Below, in pieces: positions 14,532 to 21,331 of a DNA stretch of 32,994 nucleotides. Location: contig NZ_CAJTSC010000036.1 in assembly GCF_910578895.1 (NCBI RefSeq), positions 1-32,994 on the forward strand, written 5' to 3'. The notes beneath the pieces are model-generated. The model was given only the letters and a program-made list of their open reading frames with translations, was not told the DNA's origin and searched no databases. This DNA comes from an uncultured Bacteroides sp. Its GTDB lineage: Bacteria; Bacteroidota; Bacteroidia; Bacteroidales; Bacteroidaceae. A program made the translations under genes and the position numbers. Each line of letters opens with the position of its first letter. Positions within the stretch are counted from its first letter, which is position 1.

Positions 14532-15179
14532 TCAATCGATGTATTTCACTTTTGCCGTATCTCTGGGTTTGGCGGCAGGCGCTTCATCCGGATAGCCGAA
14601 AGCGATGCAGTAAAGCAACTTGTAGCCTTCGGGGAAGTCCAACTTTTTGATGTATTCGGCAGTTTCGGGCGTGTCGGTCATAAAGCGTGTGGGGCTTGCC
14701 AGGCAACAGGAGCCTATTCCCATGGACCAGGCAGCCAATATCATGTTCTCGCCCAGCAGTCCGCAGTCTATTTGTGAACAGTCGTATGAGGTGTCGTTAC
14801 CGATGAATGCCACTGTAGGCGCATTGCGGAACATGTTTTTGAAACCGGGGGCTTCTGCCGCTTTCGGGTTTTTCTGTTTGAATATCTCGCTTACTCCGTT
14901 CAGGAACTCGGGGTTGTCTACTATGCGCACTGCCCAGGATTGTTTGTTCTGTCCGTTGGGGGCGTTGATGCCGCATTCTACAATCACCTTCATCGTGTCC
15001 CGGTTCACCGCTTCCGGTTTGTACTTGCGGATGCTTCGGCGTGACATGATTGTCTCTATTACCGCTTCCGGACGGCTTTTCTCCGTTACTGTGTTTTCAC
15101 TTGTTTTTTGTGCCTGCGGTCCGCAACCGGACAGCATCAGTAGGCAGGCGCCTGCCAACATAAACTTTAAACTCTTCAT
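14532..15179 (-). CDS. Nitroreductase-family lipoprotein
   Basis: A 215-residue protein with a lipoprotein signal (MKSLKFMLAGACLLMLSGC, acylated Cys at residue 19) followed by an FMN-dependent nitroreductase fold: SRRSIRKYKPEAV near the N-terminus of the domain (flavin phosphate contacts), NGQNKQSW, and the later LLGENMILAAWSMGIGSCCL. Members reduce nitro or quinone-like substrates with NAD(P)H; the physiological substrate is unknown. Export of a flavoprotein to the envelope is the odd feature and is repeated in Bacteroides homologues as far as I recall. The start is set at the Met before the lipobox; an upstream Met would add 14 residues and overlap the leader. Confidence 0.85.
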   Translation of the reverse strand: MKSLKFMLAGACLLMLSGCGPQAQKTSENTVTEKSRPEAVIETIMSRRSIRKYKPEAVNRDTMKVIVECGINAPNGQNKQSWAVRIVDNPEFLNGVSEIFKQKNPKAAEAPGFKNMFRNAPTVAFIGNDTSYDCSQIDCGLLGENMILAAWSMGIGSCCLASPTRFMTDTPETAEYIKKLDFPEGYKLLYCIAFGYPDEAPAAKPRDTAKVKYID

Positions 15180-15209
15180 ACGCTGTATTCTGTTAGTAAT
15201 TGTCTTGCG

Positions 15210-15217
15210 CAAATCTA
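15210..15217 (-). promoter_or_regulatory. -7 promoter box of the nitroreductase gene
   Basis: The minus strand reads TAGATTTG (TAnnTTTG), 31 nt before the start codon. It lies 6 nt beyond the pckA terminator, so its -33 region would be inside the terminator stem. Confidence 0.5.
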
Positions 15218-15223
15218 ACAAAA

Positions 15224-15253
15224 AAGGCGGCTTCCGAGCACGGAAGCCGCCTT
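15224..15253 (-). terminator. Intrinsic terminator of pckA
   Basis: AAGGCGGCTTCCG and its exact complement form a 13-bp GC-rich stem with a 4-nt loop, followed on the minus strand by a T6 run. It is 22 nt after the pckA stop. Confidence 0.92.
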
Positions 15254-15275
15254 AAATATATATAATCCGTTTCTA

Positions 15276-16883
15276 TTAGAGTTTCGGACCTGCAGCAACC
15301 AAAGCCTTGCCAGCTTCGTTACCGGTGAACTTAGCGAAGTTCTTGATGAAACGTCCAGCCAAGTCTTTTGCTTTTTCTTCCCACTTGCAAGCACATTCGT
15401 AAGTGTCGCGGGGATCGAGGATTTTCGGATCAACACCCGGCAACTCTGTCGGAACAACGAAGTCGAAGAAAGGAATAACCTTCGTCGGAGCCTTGTCGAT
15501 AGAACCGTCGAGGATAGCGTCGATGATACCACGGGTATCTTTGATGGAGATACGCTTGCCGGTACCGTTCCAACCGGTGTTAACCAAGTATGCTTTAGCA
15601 CCTACTTTTTCCATCTTCTTAACCAGTTCTTCTGCATATTTAGTAGGATGCAGGCTCAAGAAAGCAGCACCGAAGCAAGCAGAGAATGTCGGAGTCGGTT
15701 CAGTGATACCACGTTCAGTACCTGCCAACTTAGCAGTGAAACCGGACAGGAAGTAGTACTGAGCTTGTTCCGGGTTCAGGATAGATACCGGAGGCAATAC
15801 GCCGAAGGCATCGGCAGACAGGAAGATTACCTGATGAGCGTGAGGACCTTTGGAAACCGGCTTAACGATGTTGTTGATGTGGTAGATAGGATAAGAAACA
15901 CGAGTGTTTTCAGTCACGCTCTTATCTGCGAAGTCAATCTTGCCGTCAGCAGCAACTGTTACGTTCTCCAACAGGGCGTCTTTCTTGATAGCAGCGTAGA
16001 TATCGGGTTCGCTTTCTTTGTCCAAGTTGATAACTTTAGCGTAGCAACCGCCTTCGTAGTTGAATACACCTTCGTCATCCCATCCGTGTTCGTCGTCACC
16101 GATCAGCAGACGTTTCGGGTCGGTAGACAAGGTAGTCTTACCTGTACCGGACAGACCGAAGAAGATAGCAGAGTCAGTACCTTCCATGTTAGTGTTGGCA
16201 GAGCAGTGCATGGATGCGATACCGCGCAACGGGTTCTTGTAGTTCATGATAGAGAACATACCCTTCTTCATTTCACCGCCGTACCAAGTGTTCAGGATAA
16301 CCTGTTCGTTGGTCTTCAGGTTGAATACGGTAGCTGTTTCAGAGTTCAGACCCAGTTCCTTGTAGTTGTCAACCTTAGCTTTGGATGCGTTGAAGCATAC
16401 GAAGTCGGGTTCGCCGTAGTTTGCAAGTTCTTCAGCTGTGGGGCGGATGAACATGTTGGTTACGAAGTGAGCCTGCCATGCCACTTCCATGATGAAACGC
16501 ACTTTCATGCGAGTAGCGGGGTTGGCACCACAGAAAGTATCTACAACGAACAGACGCTTGCCGCTCAGCTGGTTCACAGCTTTAGCTTTCAGGTCGGCCC
16601 AAGCCTCTTCCGAGCAAGGTTTGTTGTCGTTTTTGTATTCTTCGGAAGTCCACCATACAGAATCCTTGCTGGCTTCGTTCATTACAAAGAATTTATCTTT
16701 AGGAGAACGTCCGGTATAGATACCTGTCATTACGTTCACAGCACCCAGTTCAGTCACTTGACCTTTTTCAAAGCCTTCCAGCTCGGGTTTGGTCTCTTCA
16801 GCGAACAATACATCGTAAGACGGATTGTGAAGTACTTCCTTCACGTCTACGATACCGTACTTGCTTAAATCTAAATTTGCCAT
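15276..16883 (-). CDS. pckA: Phosphoenolpyruvate carboxykinase (ATP)
   Basis: A 535-residue cytoplasmic enzyme linking oxaloacetate and PEP with ATP/ADP. In Bacteroides it normally runs toward oxaloacetate, fixing CO2 on the way to fumarate and succinate and conserving ATP. Signatures are YTGRSPKDKF at 56-65, the P-loop GLSGTGKT at 243-250 and the metal-binding IGDDEHGWDD at 261-270. The start is set at MANLDLSKYG; a longer frame of 30 extra residues has no family similarity and lies in the leader. Codon use is strongly biased toward a few codons (AAC, GGT, AAG, GCT), as in highly expressed genes. Leader about 110 nt. Confidence 0.97.
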   Translation of the reverse strand: MANLDLSKYGIVDVKEVLHNPSYDVLFAEETKPELEGFEKGQVTELGAVNVMTGIYTGRSPKDKFFVMNEASKDSVWWTSEEYKNDNKPCSEEAWADLKAKAVNQLSGKRLFVVDTFCGANPATRMKVRFIMEVAWQAHFVTNMFIRPTAEELANYGEPDFVCFNASKAKVDNYKELGLNSETATVFNLKTNEQVILNTWYGGEMKKGMFSIMNYKNPLRGIASMHCSANTNMEGTDSAIFFGLSGTGKTTLSTDPKRLLIGDDEHGWDDEGVFNYEGGCYAKVINLDKESEPDIYAAIKKDALLENVTVAADGKIDFADKSVTENTRVSYPIYHINNIVKPVSKGPHAHQVIFLSADAFGVLPPVSILNPEQAQYYFLSGFTAKLAGTERGITEPTPTFSACFGAAFLSLHPTKYAEELVKKMEKVGAKAYLVNTGWNGTGKRISIKDTRGIIDAILDGSIDKAPTKVIPFFDFVVPTELPGVDPKILDPRDTYECACKWEEKAKDLAGRFIKNFAKFTGNEAGKALVAAGPKL

Positions 16884-17002
16884 TTCTTTTAAGATTTTTA
16901 AATTTGGTATTTGGTTTATAATCTCTTTTCGTACTCTTTCTGCAAGGGTGATGAACGGATGGGAAAAACGCACGTTTCAATAAGCCCTTGTTTTTGCGGT
17001 TA

Positions 17003-17010
17003 CAAAAGTA
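17003..17010 (-). promoter_or_regulatory. pckA: -7 promoter box of pckA
   Basis: The minus strand reads TACTTTTG (TAnnTTTG). Transcription would begin near 16995, giving a leader of about 110 nt. The expected -33 position runs into the dyad at 17028-17067, which could let a regulator touch the promoter. Confidence 0.5.
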
Positions 17011-17027
17011 ATACTTTATTTTAAAAG

Positions 17028-17067
17028 AGACATCCCATTAGAGAAATTTTTCCCTAATGGGATGTCT
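17028..17067. promoter_or_regulatory. 14-bp perfect dyad between divergent pckA and upp
   Basis: AGACATCCCATTAG at 17028-17041 is exactly complementary to 17054-17067 with a 12-nt loop; weaker pairing continues outward through A/T bases. It abuts the predicted -33 region of pckA and lies about 60 nt upstream of the upp promoter. A terminator is not needed here because both genes point outward, so a regulatory site or a dispersed palindrome is more likely. Confidence 0.5.
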
Positions 17068-17102
17068 TTTATAAAACCGTAACAATATCTGCAAACTGCA
17101 TG

Positions 17103-17132
17103 TTGCAAATTGAGTGGAAATCGCTTACTTTG
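17103..17132 (+). promoter_or_regulatory. Putative promoter of upp
   Basis: TTACTTTG at 17125-17132 deviates by one base from TAnnTTTG, and TTGC at 17103-17106 sits 18 nt before it. The leader would be about 155 nt and contains the hairpin at 17185-17228. Confidence 0.4.
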
Positions 17133-17184
17133 CATCTGTGTTTTCTATGAGAAATGGATGTAAATGCTAATGAGTGATTGTCTT

Positions 17185-17228
17185 ACTGCCGTCTTCCGTT
17201 CAGAACGGAGCCAAGAATGACAGGCAGT
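17185..17228 (+). other. Hairpin in the upp leader
   Basis: ACTGCC at 17185-17190 pairs with GGCAGT at 17223-17228, enclosing the near-perfect palindrome TCCGTTCAGAACGGA. The element sits in the long leader 66 nt before the start codon. It may be an attenuation or stability element, or another dispersed palindrome; its GAATGACAGG end is also similar to the right arm of the repeat at 9200-9323. Confidence 0.4.
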
Positions 17229-17294
17229 ATGAGGTAGTTATGCGTACCCGTTTATACAGAATGACTAATACTTATTTAACCTGATAATATAATA

Positions 17295-17954
17295 ATGAGA
17301 GTTATCGACTTTGCCGAGACTAACTCGGTCTTGAATCAGTACATGGCGGAGATACGCGACGTGCAAGTGCAGTCCGACCGTATGCGCTTCCGCCGGAACA
17401 TCGAACGCATCGGTGAAATCATGGCGTATGAAATGAGTAAGGAACTGACCTATTCCGAAAAGCAGGTGCAGACACCGTTGGGAATAGCGCCTGTCAGCAC
17501 TTTCGATGATGATGTGGTGGTCGCCACCGTCTTTCGTGCCGGACTGCCGTTGCACACCGGTTTCTTGAATGTATTCGACCGTGCGGGCAATGCTTTCGTG
17601 TCTGCCTACCGGTATTATAAGGACAAAGAGTGCCGTACGGTAGATGTACATATCGAGTATATTGCCACTCCCGACCTTTCCGGTAAGACGTTATTGCTGG
17701 TTGATCCGATGCTTGCCACGGGCGAGAGCATGGAACTTGCCTGGAAAGCTTTTCTCACGAAAGGCACGCCTGCCAAGTTGCAGATAGCCTGTGTCATTGC
17801 CAGCAGGCAGGGAGTGGAACATTTGCAGCGGGTATTCCCCGGTGATGAGGTCTCTTTGTGGTGTGGAGCCATCGACCCGGACATGAACGAACACTCTTAT
17901 ATCGTTCCGGGACTGGGCGATGCCGGAGACTTGGCTTTCGGGGACAAACTTTGA
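17295..17954 (+). CDS. upp: Uracil phosphoribosyltransferase
   Basis: A 219-residue cytoplasmic salvage enzyme that makes UMP from uracil and PRPP. The PRPP-binding loop LLLVDPMLATGES is at 133-145, the ATVFRAGLPL flap region at 77-86 and the uracil-binding GDAGDLAFG near the C-terminus. Length is slightly above the usual 208-210 residues. It is divergent from pckA and convergent with the DUF4252 operon with only 10 nt between stop codons, where I see no terminator, so the two transcripts probably overlap. Confidence 0.93.
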   Translation: MRVIDFAETNSVLNQYMAEIRDVQVQSDRMRFRRNIERIGEIMAYEMSKELTYSEKQVQTPLGIAPVSTFDDDVVVATVFRAGLPLHTGFLNVFDRAGNAFVSAYRYYKDKECRTVDVHIEYIATPDLSGKTLLLVDPMLATGESMELAWKAFLTKGTPAKLQIACVIASRQGVEHLQRVFPGDEVSLWCGAIDPDMNEHSYIVPGLGDAGDLAFGDKL

Positions 17955-17964
17955 CGCTTGCAGG

Positions 17965-18417
17965 TTAATGGTTTATTACCCCTTGGAGTTCTTTTAAGGT
18001 GAGCTGGCCGTTGAGCAGGATGATGACGAACTCATTCGGTTCATCGACCAGCAACACATACTCGTTCTCCTTTGTCCCTTCTTTGGTATAGATGGTGATG
18101 CGTTCTCCCTCTTCCCTGATACGCATCAGTTCCTCATAGCCGTTTTTGTGATTGATGTGGGCGGTTTCCTTGCGAAGTTCGTTAGCCACAGCCTTGTTTT
18201 CGCACGAGAGGATTTGCAGGCTGTTTATCTTGTCGGCTACGTTGGCAAGGTTGATGTTTCCGTTGTTGATGTTCTTCATCATGCCGAACATTTTCTTGGA
18301 GATATAGACGGAGGTGACTCCCTTGCGGTCCGCAAATTTATCGAAGAAACTCTCTTGTGCGTACAGTCCTGTGCTTGCCAGCAGGACGATTATCCATGTG
18401 ATGAATACTTTTTTCAT
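17965..18417 (-). CDS. DUF4252 secreted protein (distal gene of sigma operon)
   Basis: A 150-residue protein with a signal peptide (MKKVFITWIIVLLASTGLYAQ) and a small mature domain of the DUF4252 family, with features such as VTSVYISKKMFGMM, INSLQILSCEN and the C-terminal FVIILLNGQLTLKELQGVI. The function is unknown. It is the last gene of a four-gene unit and starts 2 nt after the stop of the membrane protein gene. The first gene of the unit encodes a related DUF4252 protein, so both may be secreted outputs or sensors of the sigma factor system. Confidence 0.85.
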   Translation of the reverse strand: MKKVFITWIIVLLASTGLYAQESFFDKFADRKGVTSVYISKKMFGMMKNINNGNINLANVADKINSLQILSCENKAVANELRKETAHINHKNGYEELMRIREEGERITIYTKEGTKENEYVLLVDEPNEFVIILLNGQLTLKELQGVINH

Positions 18418-18419
18418 AA

Positions 18420-18989
18420 TCAGTTCGTTTTTTTAATGTCATTGTTTATAGTCTGAGGATTGTCGGCAAGTGCGTTGCGGCATTTTTCCAGCTGTTCCCT
18501 TATCCGGAGAGTCCGGCTTTCGGCCTTTGAGATATGATTTTGTCCTTTGTTCAAGGCCGTGGCGAATAGTTGCAGGGCGCGTTGTGCTTCTGCATACGCC
18601 AGTTGCGGGTTGTCGAATGTATCGTGCGGCTGGTCGGCAGACTTCTGTATGTACAGTCCGGCACCGGCGGCAATGAGCAGTGCGGCGGCTATGCCCGTGT
18701 ACCATCTTGCCATGCGAGGCGTAGGCTTGTTTATTTTCAGGCGTGTTTGCCGCATGCCATCCGCTTCCCACCGGCTGATGTTTTCCGAGAGACGTTCTTC
18801 CAGCCCCGCAGGCAGAGGCTCTTCCTGCCGTGACAGGGCGGAAAGGAAAAGAAAGGTTTCGCGGTCGGCTTTCAACCTTTCCGGCACATCGTTTTGCAGG
18901 AAGAAGGTTTTCAGTTGTTGTTCTTCCGGCAGGGTGGTTTCACCCCGATAGTAGCGTTCCAGTAGTATTTTCAGTTCTTCTGTTTTCAT
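18420..18989 (-). CDS. Membrane protein, probable anti-sigma factor
   Basis: A 189-residue protein with a cytoplasmic N-terminal half (1-94), one transmembrane helix near 96-114 (TGIAAALLIAAGAGLYI) and an extracytoplasmic tail with a coiled-coil-like segment (about 130-175). The N-terminal YYRGETTLPEEQQLKTFF resembles the start of many Bacteroidetes anti-sigma-like proteins. Location directly after an ECF sigma gene (4-nt gap) and a single membrane pass support a sigma-sequestering role. It has no recognisable FecR domain or zinc motif, so the assignment rests on context. Confidence 0.65.
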   Translation of the reverse strand: MKTEELKILLERYYRGETTLPEEQQLKTFFLQNDVPERLKADRETFLFLSALSRQEEPLPAGLEERLSENISRWEADGMRQTRLKINKPTPRMARWYTGIAAALLIAAGAGLYIQKSADQPHDTFDNPQLAYAEAQRALQLFATALNKGQNHISKAESRTLRIREQLEKCRNALADNPQTINNDIKKTN

Positions 18990-18993
18990 TGTT

Positions 18994-19500
18994 CTATTCC
19001 TTTCCGGTTATACGGTTGAATTGTTCTCTGATTCTTTGGCGTGCCCTCGAGAGGGTGACACGTATGTTTACGGCATTCAGCCCGGTGGCATGTTCTATCT
19101 CTTCGAACGAACATTCGTTGACATCGCGCAGCCACAATACTTTGCGTTGCTGTGGGGGTAACCTGGTGATGAGCGCTTTGAGTTGTGCCTGTTCGTCACG
19201 TTTTTCCAGTTGCTGTTCCGGGTTGTCGTTTTCGCTCAATTCGGTACGTTCGGGTAACTGTTCTTCCGACTGGTAACGTTTGGTTTGCATCAGGCTGAAG
19301 CAGAGGTTGCGCACGGTCGCCACGCAGTAGGCGGGAATATTGGAGCGGATATCCAGTTCGTTGCGTCTGTTCCATAGTTTCAGGTACGTCTCCTGTACCA
19401 TGTCTTCGGCATCTTGGGCGTTTCCCAACAATGCGTATGCGGCTCGGTACAAGCGTCTGTGCAGGGGTAGGAAAGTCTGTTTGAATTCATCGGCATTCAT
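18994..19500 (-). CDS. ECF-type RNA polymerase sigma factor
   Basis: A 168-residue group 4 sigma-70 protein. Region 2 runs from about 10 to 75 (LYRAAYALLGNAQDAEDMVQ, ETYLKLW), and region 4 from about 105 to 160 (LPPQQRKVLWLRDVNECSFE, TGLNAVNIRVTLSRARQRIR). The start is set at the ATG at 19500, which overlaps the stop of the preceding DUF4252 gene by 4 nt (ATGA), indicating translational coupling; a longer frame to 19602 would only add residues out of the family. It is co-transcribed with a membrane anti-sigma-like gene and two DUF4252 genes, and probably reads the promoter at 20061-20089. Confidence 0.92.
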   Translation of the reverse strand: MNADEFKQTFLPLHRRLYRAAYALLGNAQDAEDMVQETYLKLWNRRNELDIRSNIPAYCVATVRNLCFSLMQTKRYQSEEQLPERTELSENDNPEQQLEKRDEQAQLKALITRLPPQQRKVLWLRDVNECSFEEIEHATGLNAVNIRVTLSRARQRIREQFNRITGKE

Positions 19501-20000
19501 TTTTTTCCTTTGTTTTCCGCTTGTTTCACTAATGCGTCGATGTCGCTCTCCTTGAAGTCGCCTTTGAATTGTATCAGCACGCAATCTTCGGCACCGCTGC
19601 ATACAATGAGCAGTTCTTTGATGGTTTCCTTCTCTTCGCGAACCAGTATTTTTACTTTGTCGTCTTCATCATTGACGCGTACCAGGGTTTCGTATTGTTC
19701 GGTATTGAGAGCATTGATACGCTTCGTGAACTTCTGTTTTACGCTGTTGCTGCATTTTTCCAGGTCGAGTACTTTTATTGAGTGGACACTGTGCATCAGT
19801 CGTTTCATTTCGGCACTGCCTTCTTCTTCATCCTTATCTTTATTAACAAATACTTGTCCCAGTTTTATCAGGAAGCGTGGAACGGAAATGTATTCGGCAT
19901 TTCTGGCCTCCTTGAATTCGTTGAACACTTGTTTTGCGTTGATTGCCCAAGTTGATTGTATTGCTGCGAACAGCAGGCATATTGCTATAATCTTTTTCAT
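19497..20000 (-). CDS. DUF4252 secreted protein (first gene of sigma operon)
   Basis: A 167-residue protein with a signal peptide (MKKIIAICLLFAAIQSTWA) and a DUF4252-like mature region: AEYISVPRFLIKLGQVFV, HSIKVLDLEKCSN and a C-terminal ECVLIQF-like strand (DCVLIQFKGDF) ending KGKK. Two Cys in the C-terminal half (in IVCSGAEDC) may form a disulfide. The function is unknown. It lies directly behind an ECF-like promoter and overlaps the sigma gene by 4 nt, so it is likely the most strongly expressed output of the operon. Confidence 0.85.
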   Translation of the reverse strand: MKKIIAICLLFAAIQSTWAINAKQVFNEFKEARNAEYISVPRFLIKLGQVFVNKDKDEEEGSAEMKRLMHSVHSIKVLDLEKCSNSVKQKFTKRINALNTEQYETLVRVNDEDDKVKILVREEKETIKELLIVCSGAEDCVLIQFKGDFKESDIDALVKQAENKGKK

Positions 20001-20060
20001 GTTTTCTGTCTGTTTGACTTGAGTTGTTTATAATCTGTTTTTGATGCGCATTCTGTAAGG

Positions 20061-20089
20061 TAGACACGAGGAGGACAGCTTTTGTTACA
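20061..20089 (-). promoter_or_regulatory. ECF-type promoter of the DUF4252/sigma operon
   Basis: The minus strand has TGTAAC at 20089-20084 and CGTGTCTA at 20068-20061, separated by 15 nt. AAC-type -35 and CGTC-like -10 elements at this distance are the typical layout of ECF promoters and differ from the TAnnTTTG form used elsewhere in the window. It lies about 60 nt upstream of the operon start, suggesting autoregulation by the encoded sigma factor. Confidence 0.55.
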
Positions 20090-20188
20090 CGCGCTGTACA
20101 AAAAAACAGAAAAAAGTTTCGGGTGCGGTGGTCTGCTGCGAGAAAGGGATTGAACCAGAGCGGAAAAGGATAATCATGATGGTATAAA

Positions 20189-20262
20189 TTAGGCACAGAT
20201 TACACGGATTACACAAGTTGGTAAAAGAAAAAAACTGTGCTGTCCGTGTAATCCGTGCCTAA
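20189..20262 (-). terminator. Hairpin after the oxidoreductase operon
   Basis: TTAGGCACAGATTACACGGA at 20189-20208 pairs with 20243-20262 at 19 of 20 positions around a 34-nt loop. The left side reads GATTACACGGATTACACA, two tandem GATTACAC words. It lies 50 nt past the stop of the beta subunit gene. The rest of the 311-nt gap to the sigma operon holds only the ECF-like promoter. Confidence 0.65.
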
Positions 20263-20312
20263 GAGAAAGCAGAATCTCATTCTATCTGCTCGGGGGACGG
20301 GAGGTTATTGTG

Positions 20313-21317
20313 TCACTTTACCTTCCAAGTGTCGTTTGTCATCAGCAATTCCTCGAAGTTATGGTATTTCTTCTTGGAGGACACTTCTTCGATTTGCGCA
20401 TGTACGGCATCATCGTAAGTCGGAGCTTCTACATCGCGGATTACACCGAGAGCAATCGGGAAGTCGGGACCCTCCATCAGGGCAAGCTTCAGTTGCAGGG
20501 TGTTGTCCTTGCAATGAGCATCGTGGACGAGGATGTCCTTTTCCGTAATGCCGTTCTCACCAAGCTTCACTACTTTCAGTCCGAAACCTTCCTGCATCAG
20601 TCCGTATTCGTTGTTCTCGCCGAAGAGCATCGGTTTGCCGTGCTCCAGATAGATAGCATTCTTGGCACGGTCTTCTTTCTTGGCTACGGAGTCGTGTGTG
20701 CCGTTGTTGAAGATGACACAGTTCTGGAGAATTTCGCATACGCTGGCGCCTTTATGGTTATAGGCGGCTTTCAGGATTTCCACCGTGCCGGCTGCATCTG
20801 TGGCTACGGCGCGGGCAAAGAAATGTCCGCGTGCGCCGAAACAGAGTTCTGCCGGATGGAACGGGTCTTCTACCGTACCGTAAGGGGATGACTTGCTGAC
20901 GAAACCGCGGGGAGAGGTGGGAGAGTATTGCCCTTTCGTCAAACCGTAGATGCGGTTGTTCAGCAGAATCATGTTCAGGTTGATGTTACGGCGGTTGGCA
21001 TGGATAAAGTGATTGCCGCCGATGGCGAGCCCGTCACCGTCACCGCTTACTTGCCATACGGCAAGTTCCGGATTGGCAACTTTGCAACCAGTGGCAATGG
21101 CTGCGGCACGTCCGTGAATGGTGTTCATGCCATACGTATTCATATAGTGGGGCAGACGGCTGGAACAGCCGATGCCTGAGATAACTGCCGTCTGATGAGG
21201 CGGTACGCCGATTTCTGCCATTGCCTTATGCAGGGATGCGAGGAAAAAGTGGTCGCCGCAACCCGGACACCAGCGGGGTTGCCCTTTTTTGAAGTCTTTT
21301 GCTGTATATTCGCACAT
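20313..21317 (-). CDS. 2-oxoacid:ferredoxin oxidoreductase, beta subunit (KorB type)
   Basis: A 334-residue thiamine-diphosphate-binding subunit. It carries RWCPGCGDH (17-23), GIGCSSRLPHYMNTYG (48-63), the TPP/Mg motif GDGDGLAIGG at 92-101 and NN at 120-121. With the alpha subunit it would oxidise 2-oxoglutarate (or a related 2-oxoacid) to the acyl-CoA with ferredoxin as acceptor, or run in reverse for reductive carboxylation. The Kor assignment rests on the size and the gamma-alpha fused partner; pyruvate or branched-chain acids are alternatives. The alpha gene ends 14 nt upstream, so they form an operon. No ferredoxin or delta subunit gene is seen beside it. Confidence 0.9.
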   Translation of the reverse strand: MCEYTAKDFKKGQPRWCPGCGDHFFLASLHKAMAEIGVPPHQTAVISGIGCSSRLPHYMNTYGMNTIHGRAAAIATGCKVANPELAVWQVSGDGDGLAIGGNHFIHANRRNINLNMILLNNRIYGLTKGQYSPTSPRGFVSKSSPYGTVEDPFHPAELCFGARGHFFARAVATDAAGTVEILKAAYNHKGASVCEILQNCVIFNNGTHDSVAKKEDRAKNAIYLEHGKPMLFGENNEYGLMQEGFGLKVVKLGENGITEKDILVHDAHCKDNTLQLKLALMEGPDFPIALGVIRDVEAPTYDDAVHAQIEEVSSKKKYHNFEELLMTNDTWKVK

Positions 21318-21331
21318 AGTTCTTTTCGTTT

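Noticed and set aside
15648..16868. 406-residue open frame opposite pckA
   Set aside because: Antisense of a highly codon-biased gene; no motifs.
16884..16973. 30-residue N-terminal extension of PEP carboxykinase
   Set aside because: It is in the leader, lacks similarity to the family, and MANLDLSKYG is the expected start.
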